A stretch of DNA of 64,000 nucleotides from Calliopsis andreniformis (lineage: Eukaryota > Arthropoda > Insecta > Hymenoptera > Andrenidae): positions 13,578,001 to 13,642,000 of the forward strand of contig NW_027480423.1 in the NCBI RefSeq assembly GCF_051401765.1, given 5' to 3'. The notes beneath the pieces were generated by a model that was not told where the DNA came from, did not search any database, and worked only from the letters and a program-made list of their open reading frames with translations. The stretch's first letter is position 1. Each line of letters begins with the position of its first letter. Shown here piece by piece: positions 51,419-63,400 of the stretch. The position numbers and the translations under genes are program-made.

Positions 51419-53739
51419 ACCAGTGTGAATGATATGGTCATTTCTACATTCCGAGCAACCTTGGCTTCACTCTAGGGCGTTGATCCAACAGATTGAATAG
51501 TTAGGGCCTTAGAAGTCAACGCCCGAAGTATAAAATACAATGTAAATACAACAGTTTTTCCATCGTATAAAACGAGTAATTGCAAGCAGTATGAAAGTTA
51601 TGGTCATTTCTACTTTCCGGGCAACCTAGGCTTCACCCTAGGGCGTTGCTCCAACAGATTGAATAGTTAGGGCCTTAGAAGTCAACGGCCGGAGCATAAA
51701 ATACAAAATAAATAGAACTGTCTTTCTATCGTATAAAACGAACAATTGCTACCGGTGTGAAAGTTATATCCATTTCTACGTTGCGGGCAACCTAGGCTTC
51801 AGTCTAGGGCGTTGTTCCACCACATGGAATAGTTAGGGCATAAGAAGTCAACGCCAGAAGCATAAAATACAATATAAGTACAACAGTTTTTCCATCGTAT
51901 AAAATGAATAATTGCAAACATTGCGAAAGTAATGGTCATTCCACGTCCGGGCAACCTAGGCGGCACTCTAGTGCGTTGCTCCACCACATCTAATAGCTAC
52001 GGCCTTAGACGCCAACGACAGAAGCATAAAATACAATAAAGATGCAACAGCTATTCCATCGTATAAAACGAATAATTGCAACCAGTGTGGAAGTTATTGT
52101 CATTTCTACTTCCCGCGCAACCTAGGCTTCACCCTAGGGCGTTGCACCAACAGATTGAATAGGTAGGACCTTAGGGGTCAGTGCCCGAAGCATAAAATGC
52201 AATAAAAATACAACAGTTATCCATCATGAAACAGGAATAATTGCAACCAGTTTGAAAGCGATGGTCATTTCTACGTTCCGGGCAACCTAGGCTTCACTCT
52301 AGGGCGTTGCTCCAACAGATCGAATAGTTAGTGCCTTAGAAGTCAACGCCAGAAGCATAATATAGAATATAAATACAACAGTTTTTCCATCGTATAAAAC
52401 GAATAATAGCAACCAGTGTGCAAGTTATGGTCATTTCTCCGTTCCCGGCAACCTAGGCTTCACTCTAGGGCGTTGCTCCACCAGATCGAATGGTTAGTGC
52501 CTTAGAAGTCAACGCCCGAAGCATAAAATACAAAATAAATAGAACGGTTTTTCTATTGTATAAATCGAATAAATGCTACCAGTGTAAAAGTTATGGTCTT
52601 TTCTACGTTCAGGGCAACCTAGGCTTCACACTAGGGCGTTGTTCCACCAGATCGAATAGTTAGGGCCTAAAAAGTGAACGCCAGAAGCATAAAATACAAT
52701 ATAAATACAACAGTTTTTCCATCCTATAACAGGAATAATTGCAACCCTTGTGAAAGTGATGGTCATTTGTACGTTCCAGGCAACCTAGGCTTCACTCTAG
52801 GGCGTTGTTCCACCAGATCGAATTGTTAGGGCCTAAGAAGTCAACGCCAGAAGCATAATATACAATATAAATATAACAGTTTTTCCAACGTATAAAACGA
52901 ATAATAGCAACCAGTGTGAAAGCTATGGCCATTTCTACGTTCCGGGCAACCTAGGCTTCACTCTAGGCCGTTGCTCCACCAGATCGAATAGTTAGGGACT
53001 TAGATGTCAGCGCCCGAAGCATAAAATGCAAAATAAATAGAACAGTTTTTCCATTGAATAAAACGAATAACTGCATCTAGTGTGAAGGTACTGGTCATTT
53101 CTACGTTCCGGGCAACCTAGGCTTCACTCTAGGGCGTTGCTCCACCAGATCGAATAGTTAGGGCCTTAGAAATCAACGCCCGAAGCATAAAATGCAAAAT
53201 AAATAGAACAGTTTTTCCACTGTATAAAACGAATAATTGTTTCCAGTGTGAAAGTTATGGTCATTTCTACGTTCCGGGGCAACCTAGGCTTCACTCTAGG
53301 GCGTTGCTCCACCAGATCGAATAGTTAGGGCCTTAGATGTCAGCGCCCGAAGCATAAAATGCAAAATAAATAGAACAGTTTTTCCATTGAATAAAACGAA
53401 TAACTGCATCTAGTGTGAAGGTACTGGTCATTTCTACGTTCCGGGCAACCTAGGCTTGACCCTAGGGCGTTGTTCCACCAGATGGAATAGTTAGGGCCTA
53501 AGAAGTCAACGCCAGAAGCATAAAATACGATATAAAAACAACAGCTTTTCCATCGTAGAAAACGAATAATGGCAACCAGTGTGAAAGTTATGGTCATTTC
53601 TACGTTCCGAGCAGCCTAGGCTTCACTCTAGTGCCTTGCTCCACCAGATCGAATAGTTAGGGCCTTAGATGTCAACGCGAGATGCATAAAATACAATAAA
53701 GGTGCAACAGTTTTTCCACCGTATAACAGGAATAACTGC
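51419..53739 (+). repeat. Monomers after superblock 2, with a two-monomer duplication
   Basis: 51440-52400 reappears at 55090-56050 (offset 3650 bp), with shared short indels GTCATTCCACG (51938, 55588) and GTTATCCATCATG (52215, 55866). At 51943 a further base is missing (CACGTCCGGG). 52990-53110 and 53322-53443 are sister monomers two units apart (CCATTGAATAAAACG, CTGCATCTAGTGTG), with one inserted G at about 53276 between them. Confidence 0.85.
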
Positions 53740-56050
53740 AACCAGTGTGAAAGTTATGGTCATTTCTACTTCCCGGGCAACCCAAGCTTCGCTCTAGGGC
53801 GTCGCTTCTCCAGATAGAATAGCTAGGGATTTAGAATTCAACGCCTGAAGAATAAAAGACAATATAAGTACAACAGCTTTTCCATTGTATAAAACGAATA
53901 ATAGCAACCAGTGTGAGAGTTACGGTCATTTCTACGTTCCGGGCAACCTAGGGTTCACTCTAGGGCGTTGCTCCACCAGATCGAATAGCTAGGGCCTTAG
54001 AAGTCAACGCCTGAAGCATAAAATACAATAAAAATAAAACAGTCTTTCCATCCTATAACAGGAATAATTGCAACCCTTGTGAAAGTGATGGTCATTTGTA
54101 CGTTCCAGGCAACCTAGGCTTCACTCTAGGGCGTTGTTCCACCAGATCGAATTGTTAGGGCCTAAGAAGTCAACGCCAGAAGCATAAAATACAATATAAA
54201 TATAACAGTTTTTCCAACGTATAAAACGAATAATAGTAACCAGTGTGAAAGCTATGGGCATTTCTACGTTCCGGGCAACCTAGGCTTCACTCTAGGCCGT
54301 TGCTCCACCAGATCGAATAGTTAGGGCCTTAGAGGTCAACGCCCGAAGCATAAAATACGATATAAATACAACAGCTTTTCCATCATATAAAACGAATAAT
54401 TGCAACCAGTGTGAAAGTTATGGTCAATTCTACGTTCCGGGCAACCTAGGCTTCACCCAGGGGCGTTGCTCCAACAGATTGAATAATTAGGGCCTTAGAA
54501 ATCAATGCCCGAAACATAAAATGCAATAAATATACAACAGCATTGCCATCGTATAAAATGAATAATTGCAAACAGTGTGAAAGATATGGACATTTCTACG
54601 TTCCGGGCAACCCAGGTTTCACTCTATGGCGTTCATCCACCACATCGAATAGCTACGGCCTCAGAAGTCAACGCGTGAAGCATAAAATACAATAAAAATA
54701 CAACAGTCTTTCCATCCTATAACAGGAATAATTGCAACCCGTGTGAAAGTGATGGTCATTTCTACGTTCCAGGCAACCTAGGCTTCACTCTAGGGCGTTG
54801 ATCCACTAGATCGAATAGTTAGTGCCTTAGAAGACAACGCCAGAAGGATAAAATACAATAAAAATACAACAGTCTTTCCATCCTATAATAGGAATAATTG
54901 CAACCCGTGTGAAGGTCATGGTCATTTGTACGTTCCAGGCAACCTAGGCTTCACTCTAGGGCGTTGTTCCAGCAGATCGAATTGTTAGGGCCTAAGATGT
55001 CAACGCCAGAAGCATCAGATACAATATAAATATAAGAGTTTTTCCATCGTATAGAACGATTAATAGCAACCAGTGTGAAAGATATGGTCATTTCTACGTT
55101 CCGAGCAACCTTGGCTTCACTCTAGGGCGTTGATCCAACAGATTGAATAGTTAGGGCCTTAGAAGTCAACGCCCGAAGTATAAAATACATTGTAAATACA
55201 ACAGTTTTTCCATCGTATAAAACGAGTAATTGCACGCAGTATGAAAGTTATGGTCATTTCTACTTTCCGGGCAACCTAGGCTTCACCCTAGGGCGTTGCT
55301 CCAACAGATTGAATAGTTAGGGCCTTAGAAGTCAACGGCCGGAGCATAAAATACAAAATAAATAGAACTGTTTTTCTATCGTATAAAACGAATAATTGCT
55401 ACCGGTGTGAAAGTTATATCCATTTCTACGTTGCGGGCTACCTAGGCTTCAGCCTAGGGCGTTGTTCCACCACATGGAATAGTTAGGGCATAAGAAGTCA
55501 ACGCCAGAAGCATAAAATACAATATAAGTACAACAGTTTTTCCATCGTATAAAATGAATAATTGCAAACATTGCGAAAGTAATGGTCATTCCACGTTCCG
55601 GGCAACCTAGGCGGCACTCTAGTGCGTTGCTCCACCACATCTAATAGCTACGGCCTTAGACGCCAACGACAGAAGCATAAAATACAATAAAGATGCAACA
55701 GCTATTCCATCGTATAAAACGAATAATTGCAACCAGTGTGGAAGTTACTGTCATTTCTACTTCCCGCGCAACCTAGGCTTCACCCTAGGGCGTTGCTCCA
55801 ACAGATTGAATAGGTATGACCTTAGAGGTCAGTGCCCGAAGCATAAGATGCAATAAAAATACAACAGTTATCCATCATGAAACAGGAATAATTGCAGCCA
55901 GTTTGAAAGCGATGGTCATTTCTACGTTCCGGGCAACCTCGGTTTCACTCTAGGGCGTTGCTCCACCAGATCGAATAGTTAGTGCCTTAGAAGTCAACGC
56001 CAGAAGCATAAAAAACAATATAAATACAACAGTTTTTCCATCGTATAAAA
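53740..56050 (+). repeat. Superblock copy 3, internally shortened
   Basis: 53740-54830 follows 48150-49190. It then jumps: 54833-55090 follows 50851-51120, so ten monomers are missing. It jumps again so that 55090-56050 follows 51440-52400, with two further monomers missing (offset change 332 bp). All junctions keep monomer phase. Confidence 0.88.
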
Positions 56051-59000
56051 CGAATAATTGCAACCAGTATGAAGGTTAACGTCATTTCTACTTTCCGGGC
56101 AACCTAGGCTTCACCCTAGGGCGCTGCTCCACCAGATCGAATAGTTAGTGCCCTAGAAGTCAGCGCCAGAAGCATAAAATACATTATAAATACAACAGCT
56201 TTTCCATCGTATAAAATGAATAATTACAAACAGTGTGAAAGTACTGGTCATTTCTACGTTCCGGGTAACCTAGGCTTCACTCTAGGGCGTTGTTGCACCA
56301 GATCGGACAGTTAGGGCCTAAGAAGTGAACGCCAGCAGCATAAAATACAATATAAATACAACAGTTCTTCCATCATATAAAACGAATAATTGCAACCAGT
56401 ATGAAGGTTAACGTCATTTCTACTTTCCGGGCAACCTAGGCTTCACCCTAGGGCGCTGCTCCACCAGATCGAATAGTTAGTGCCCTAGAAGTCAGCGCCA
56501 GAAGCATAAAATACAATATAAATACAACAGCTTTTCCATCGTATAAAACGAATAATTGCATCCAGTGTGAAAGTTATTGTCATTTCTACGTTCCGCGCAA
56601 CCTAGGCTTCACTCTAGGGCGTTGCTCCACCAGATCAAACAGTTAGGGCCTTAGAAGTCAACGCCCGAAGCATAAAATACAAAATAAATAGAACAGTTTT
56701 TCCATCGTATAAAACGAGTAATTGCTACCAGTGTAAATGTCATGGTCATTTCTACGTTCCGGGCAACCTAGGCTTCACCCTAGGGCGTTGTTCCACCAGA
56801 TGGAATAGTTGTGGCATAAGAAGTCAACGCCAGAAGCATAAAATACAATATAAGTAGAACAGTTTTCCCATCGTATAAAATGAATAATTGCAAACATTGC
56901 GAAAGTAATGGTCATTTCTACGTTCCAGGCAACCTAGGCGTCACTCTAGTGCGTTGCTCCACCACATCTAATAGCTACAGCCTTAGACGTCAACGGCAGA
57001 AGCATAAAATGCAATAAAGATGCAACAGCTTTTCCATCGTATAAAACGAATAATTGCAACCAGTGTGAAAGTTATTGTCATTTCTACTTTCCGGGCAACC
57101 TAGGCTTCACCATAGGGCGTTGCTCCAACAGATTGAATAGTTAGGACACTAGAAGTGAACGCCAGAAGCATAAAATACAATATAGATACAACAGTTTTTC
57201 CATCATATAAAACGAGTAATTGCAACCAGAATGAAAGTTGTGGTTATTTCTACTTTCCGGGCAACCTAGGCTACACCCTAGGGCGTTGCTCCAACAGATT
57301 GAATAGTTAGGGCCTAAGAACAGAACGCCAACAGCATAAAATACAATATAAATACAACAGTTTTACCTTCATATAAAACGAATAATTGCCACCAGTATGA
57401 AGTTATGGTCATTTCTACGTTCCGGGCAACCTAGGCTTCACTCTATGGCGTTCTTCCACCACATCGAATAGCTACAGTCTCAGAAGTCAACGCCTGAAGC
57501 ATAAAATACAATAAAAACACAACAGTCTTTCCATCCTATAACAGGAATTATTGCAACCCGTGTGAAAGTGATGGTCATTTCTACGTTCCAGGCAACCTAG
57601 GCTTCACTCTAGGGCGTTGTTGCACCAGATCGAATAGTTCGGGCCTAAGAAGTCAACGCCAGAAGCATAAAATACAATATAAATATAACAGTTTTTCCAT
57701 CGTATAAAATGAATAATAGAAAGCAGTGTGAAAGTTATGGTCATTTGTACGTTCCGGCCAACACAGGCTTCACCCTAGGGCGTTGTTCCACCAGATGGCA
57801 TAGTTAGGTCATAAGAAGTCAACGCCAGAAGCATAAAATACGGTATAAATACAACAGCTTTTCCATCGTATAAAACGAATAATTGCAACCAGTATGAAAG
57901 TTATAGTCATTTCTACTTTTCGGGCAACCTAGGCTACACCCTAGGGCGTTGCACCAACAGATTAAATAGTTAGCGCCTTAGAAGTCAATGCACGATGCAT
58001 AAAATGCAATAGAAATACAACAGTCTTTCCATCGTATAAACCGAATAATTGCAACCAGTATGAATGTTAACGTCATTTCTACTTTCCGGGCAACCTAGGC
58101 TTGACCCTAGGGCGTTGCACCAACAGATTGAATAGTTAGGGCCTTAGAAGTCAATGCCGAAAGCATAAAATGCAATGAAACTACAACTGTTTTTCCATCG
58201 TAAACAACGAATAATTGAAACCAGTGTAATAGTAATGGTCATTTCTACGTTCCGGGCAACCTAGGCTTCACCCTAGAGCGCTGCTCCACCAGATCGAATA
58301 GTTAGTGCCCTAGAAGTCAGCGCCAGAAGCATAAAATACAATATAAATACAACAGTTTTTCCATCGTATAAAACGAATAATTGCAACCAGTATGAAAGTT
58401 ATGGTCATCTCTACTTTCCGGGCAACCTAGGATCCACCCTAGGGAGTTGCTGCAACCGATTGAATAGTTAGGGCCTTAGAAGTCAACGCCCGAAGCATAA
58501 AATGCAAAATAAATAGAACAGTTGTTCCATTGTATAAAACGAATAACTGCAACCAGTGCGAAAGTAATGGTCATTTCTACGTTCCGGGCAACCTACGCGT
58601 CATACTAGGGCGTTGCTGCTCCACATCTGAAAGCTACGGCCTTAAAAGTCGACGCCAGAAGCATAAAATACGATATAAATACAACAGCTTTTCCATCGTA
58701 TAAAACGAATAATGGTAACCAGTGTGAATGTTATGGTCATTTCTACGTTCCGGTCAACCTAGGCTTCACTCTAGGACGTTGCTCCACCAGATCGAATAGT
58801 TAGGGCCTATGAAGTCAACGCCAGAAGCATAAAATACAATAAAGGTGCAACAGTTTTTCCATCGTGTAACAGGAATAATTGCAACCAGTGTGATTGTTAT
58901 GGTCATTTCTACTTCCCGGGCAACCTAGGCTTCACTCTAGGGCGTTGCTCCTACAGGTCGAATAGTTAGGGCCTTAGAAGTCAGCGCCCGAAACATAAAA

Positions 59001-59229
59001 TGCAAAATAAATAGAACAGATTATCCAGTGTATAAAACGAATAACTGCAACCAGTGTGAAAGTACTGGTCATTTCTACGTTCCGGGCAACCTAGGCTTGA
59101 CCCTAGGGCGTTGTTCCACCAGATGGAATAGTTAGTGCCTTATAAGTCAACGCCAGAAGCATAAAATACGATATAAATACAACAGCTTTTCCATCGTATA
59201 AAACGAATAATGGTAACCAGTGTGAAAGT
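56051..59229 (+). repeat. Mixed monomers with a two-monomer duplication
   Basis: 56061 onward and 56393 onward are near-identical for about 150 bp (offset 332 bp; GAAGGTTAACGTC, GGGCGCTGCTCC, GTGCCCTAGAAGTCAGCGCC). 56830-57130 resembles 46550-46860 (GACGTCAACG, AATAAAGATGC). A one-base loss occurs near 57392 (CAGTATGAAGTTATGG). No other kind of sequence is seen. Confidence 0.8.
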
Positions 59230-60250
59230 TATGGTCATTTCTACGTTCCAGTCAACCTAGGCGTCACTCTAGGGCGTTGCTCCACCACATCTAATAGCTA
59301 CGGCCTTAGAAGTCAACGCCAGGAGCATAAAATACAATATAAATACAACAGCTTTTCCATCGTGTAAAATGAATAATTGCAAACAGTGCGAAAGTAATGG
59401 TCATTTCTACGTTCCGGGTAACCTAGGCGTCACTCTAGGGCGTTGCTCCACCATATCTAGTAGCTACGGCCTTAGAAGTCAACGCCAGAAGCACAAAATA
59501 CAATAAAAATGCAGCAGTTTTTCCATCGTATAGCATGACTAATTGCAGCCAGTGCGAAAGTAATGCCCATATCGACATTTCGGGCATCCTAGACTTAACT
59601 CTGAGGCGTTGCTCCACCAGATCGAAGAGTTAGGGCCTTAGAATTCAACGCCAGGAGCATAAGCAACAAAATAAATACAACAGTCTTTCCATCGTATAAA
59701 ACGAATAATTGCAACCTGTGTGATGGTTATGGACATATCTACGTTCCGGGCAACCTAGGCTTCGCTGTAGGGCGTTGCTCCACGACATCGAATAGTTAGG
59801 GCCTTAGAAGTCAACGCCCGAAGCATAAAATACAATATAAGTACAACAGTTTTTCCATCGTATAAAATGAGTGATTGCGAGCATTGTGAAAGTAATGGTC
59901 ATTTCTACTTCCCGGGCAACCTAGGCTTGACCCTAGGACGTCGTTCCACCAGATGAAATAGTTAGGGTCTAAGAAGTCAAAGCCAGAAGCATAAAATACG
60001 ATACAATTACAACAGCTTTTCCGTCGTACAAAACGAATAATTGCAGACATTGTGAAAGTAATGGTCGTTTCTACGTTCCGAGCAACCCAGGCTTCACTCT
60101 AGGGCGTTGCTCCACCAGATCGAATAGTTAGGGCCTTAGAAGTCAACGCCAGAAGCATAAAATACAATAAAGATGCAACAGTTTTTCCATCATACAACAG
60201 GAATAACTGCAAACAGTGTGAAAGTACTGGTCATTTCTACTTCCCGGGCA
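59230..60250 (+). repeat. Nineteen-monomer-offset block, copy 1
   Basis: Matches 62380-63400 at an offset of 3150 bp (19 monomers minus four single-base losses between them). Markers: CCACATCTAATAGC, CCATATCTAGTAGC, TATAGCATGACTAATTGC, CATATCGACATTTCGGGC, CTCTGAGGCGTTGC, CCTGTGTGATGG, CATACAACAGG. Confidence 0.87.
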
Positions 60251-60540
60251 ACCTAGGCTTCACTCTAGGGCGTTGCTCCACCAGATCGAATAGTTAGGGC
60301 CTTAGAAGTCAGCGCCGGAAGCATAAAATGCAAAATAAATAGAACAGTTTTTCATTGTATAAAACGAATAACTGCAACCAGTGTGAAAATACTGGTCATT
60401 TCTACGTTCCGGGCAACCTAGGCGTCACTCTAGGGCGTTGCTCCACCAGATCGAATAGTTAGGGCCTTAGAAGTCAACGCCAGAAGCATAAAATACAATA
60501 AAGATGCAACAGTTTTTCCATCGTACTGCAGGAATAACTG

Positions 60541-61203
60541 CAAACAGTGTGAAAGTACTGGTCATTTCTACGTTCCGGGTAACCTAGGTTTCACTCTAGG
60601 GCGTTGCTCCACCAGATCGAATAGCTAGGGCCTTAGAAGTCAACGCCAGAAGCATAAAATACAATAAAGGTGCAACAGTTTTTCCTTCGTGTAACAGGAA
60701 TAATAGCAACCAGTGTGATTGTTATGGTCATTTCTACTTCGCGGGCAACCTCGGCTTCACTCTAGGGCGTTGCTCCACCAGATCGAATAGTTAGGGCCTT
60801 AGAAGTCAACGCCCGAAGCATAAAATGCAAAATAAATAGAACAGTAGTTCCATTGTATAAAACGAATAACTGCAACCAGTGTGAAAGTACTGGACATTTC
60901 TACGTTTCGGCAGCCTAGGCTTCACCCTAGGGCGTTGTTCCACCAGATGGAATTGTTAGGGCCTAAGAAGTCAACGCCAGAAGCATAAAATACAATATAA
61001 ATACAACAGCTTTTCCATCGTAGAAAACGAATAATGTTAACCAGTGTGAAACTTATGGTCATTTCTACGTTCCGACCAACCTAGGCTTCACTCTAGGGCC
61101 TTCCTCCACCAGATCGAATAGTTAGGGCCTTAGATGTCAACGCCAGATGCATAAAATACAATAAAGGTGCAACAGTTTTTCCATCGTATAACAGGAATAA
61201 CTG
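60541..61203 (+). repeat. Four-monomer tandem duplication, copy 1
   Basis: Matches 61204-61866 at an offset of 663 bp. Markers: TTTCCTTCGTGTAACAGG, GTGTGATTGTTATGG, CTACTTCGCGGGC, ACAGTAGTTCCATTG, TTTCGGCAGC (one base short in both copies, 60908 and 61566), CGTAGAAAACG, GGGCCTTCCTCC. Confidence 0.9.
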
Positions 61204-61866
61204 CAACCAGTGTGAAAGTACTGGTAGTTTCTACGTTCCGGGTAACCTAGGTTTCACTCTAGGGCGTTGCTCCACCAGATCGAATAGCTAGGGCCTTAGA
61301 AGTCAACGCCAGAAGCATAAAATACAATAAAGGTGCAACAGTTTTTCCTTCGTGTAACAGGAATAATTGCAACCAGTGTGATTGTTATGGTCATTTCTAC
61401 TTCGCGGGCAACCTAGGCTTCACTCTAGGGCGTTGCACCACCAGATCGAATAGTTAGGGCCTTAGAAGTCAACGCCCGAAGCATAAAATGCAAAATAAAT
61501 AGAACAGTAGTTCCATTGTATAAAACGAATAACTGCAACCAGTGTGAAAGTACTGGACATTTCTACGTTTCGGCAGCGTAGGCTTCACCCTAGGGCGTTG
61601 TTCCACCAGATGGAATAGTTAGGGCCTAAGAAGTCAACGCCAGAAGCATAAAATACAATATAAATACAACAGCTTTTCCATCGTAGAAAACGAATAATGG
61701 CAACCAGTGTGAAACTTATGGTCATTTCTACGTTCCGAGCAACCTAGGCTTCACTCTAGGGCCTTCCTCCACCAGATCGAATAGTTAGGGCCTTAGATGT
61801 CAACGCCAGATGCATAAAATACAATAAAGGTGCAACAGTTTTTCCATCGTATAACAGGAATAACTG
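61204..61866 (+). repeat. Four-monomer tandem duplication, copy 2
   Basis: Second copy of the 663-bp unit. Homology to the flank runs on to about 61895, where the sequence passes to CCGGTCAGCCTAGGCGTC. Confidence 0.9.
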
Positions 61867-62379
61867 CAACCAGTGTGAAAGTGCTGGTCATTTCTACGTT
61901 CCGGTCAGCCTAGGCGTCACTCTAGGGCGTTGCTCCACCACATCTAATAGCTACGGCCTTAGAAGTCAACGCTAGGAGCATAAAATGCAAAATAAATAGA
62001 ACAGTTTTTCATTGTATAAAACGAATAACTGCAACCAGTGTGAAAGTACTGGTCATTTCTACGTTCGGGGCAACCTAGGCTTCACTCTAGGACGTTGCTC
62101 CACCAGATCGAATAGTTAGGGCCTTATAAGTCAACGCCCGAAGCATAAAATGCAAAATAAATACAACAGTTTTTCCACTGCATAAAACGAATAACTGCAA
62201 CCAGTGTGAAAGTACTGGTCATTTCTACGTTCCGGGTAACCTAGGCTCCACTCTAGTGCGTTGCTCCACCAGATCGAATAGCTAGGGACTTAGAATTCAA
62301 CGCCAGAAGGATAAAATACAATATAAGTACAACAGTTTTTCAATCGTATCAAATGAATAATTGCAGACATTGTGAAAGT

Positions 62380-63400
62380 AATGGTCATTTCTACGTTCCG
62401 GTCAGCCTAGGCGTCACTCTAGGGCGTTGCTCCACCACATCTAATAGCTACGGCCTTAGAAGTCAACGCCAGGAGCATAAAATACAATATACATACGACA
62501 GCTTTTCCATCGTATAAAATGAATAATTGCAAACAGTGTGGAAGTAATGGTCATTTGTACGTTCCGGGTAACCTAGGCGTCACTCTAGGGCGTTGCTCCA
62601 CCATATCTAGTAGCTACGGCGTTAGAAGTCAACGCCGGAAGCACAAAATACAATAAAAACGCAGCAGTTTTTCCATCGTATAGCATGACTAATTGCAAAC
62701 AGTGCGAAAGTAATGATCATATCGACATTTCGGGCATCCTTGACTTAACTCTGAGGCGTTGCTCCACCAGATCGAAGAGTTAGGGTCTTAGAAGTAAACG
62801 CCAGAAGCATAAACTACAAAATAAGTACAACAGTCTTTCCATCGTATAAAACGAATAATTGCAACCTGTGTGATGGTTATGGACATATCTACGTTCCGGG
62901 CAACCTAGGCTTCACTGTAGGGCGTTGCTCCACCAAATCGAATGGTTAGGGCCTTAGAAGTCAACGCCCGAAGCATAAAATACAATATAAGTGCAACAGT
63001 TTTTCCATCGTATAAAATGAATGATTGCGAACATTGTGAAAGTAATGGTCATTTCTACGTTCCGGGCAACCTACGCGTCATACTAGGGCGTTGCTGCTCC
63101 ACATCTGATAGCTACGGCCTTAGAAGTTAACGCCGGAAGCATAAAATACAATAAATATACAACAGCTTTGCGATCGTATAAAATGAATAATTGCAAACAG
63201 TGTGAAGGTAATGGTCGTTTCTACGTCCCGAGCAACCTAGGCTACACTCTAGGGCGTTGCTCCACCAGATCGAATAGTTAGGGCCTTAGAAGTCAACGCC
63301 AGAAGCATAAAATACAATAAAGATGCAACAGTTTTTCCATCATACAACAGGAATAACTGCAAACAGTGTGAAAGTACTGGTCATTTCTACGTTCCGGGTA
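62380..63400 (+). repeat. Nineteen-monomer-offset block, copy 2, with an internal patch
   Basis: Follows 59230-60250 except for about 63060-63130, where it reads CTACGCGTCATACTAGGG and CTGCTCCACATCTGATAGC. That matches 58590-58660 and not its expected partner near 59920. This looks like a conversion tract or double exchange limited to part of a monomer. Confidence 0.82.
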
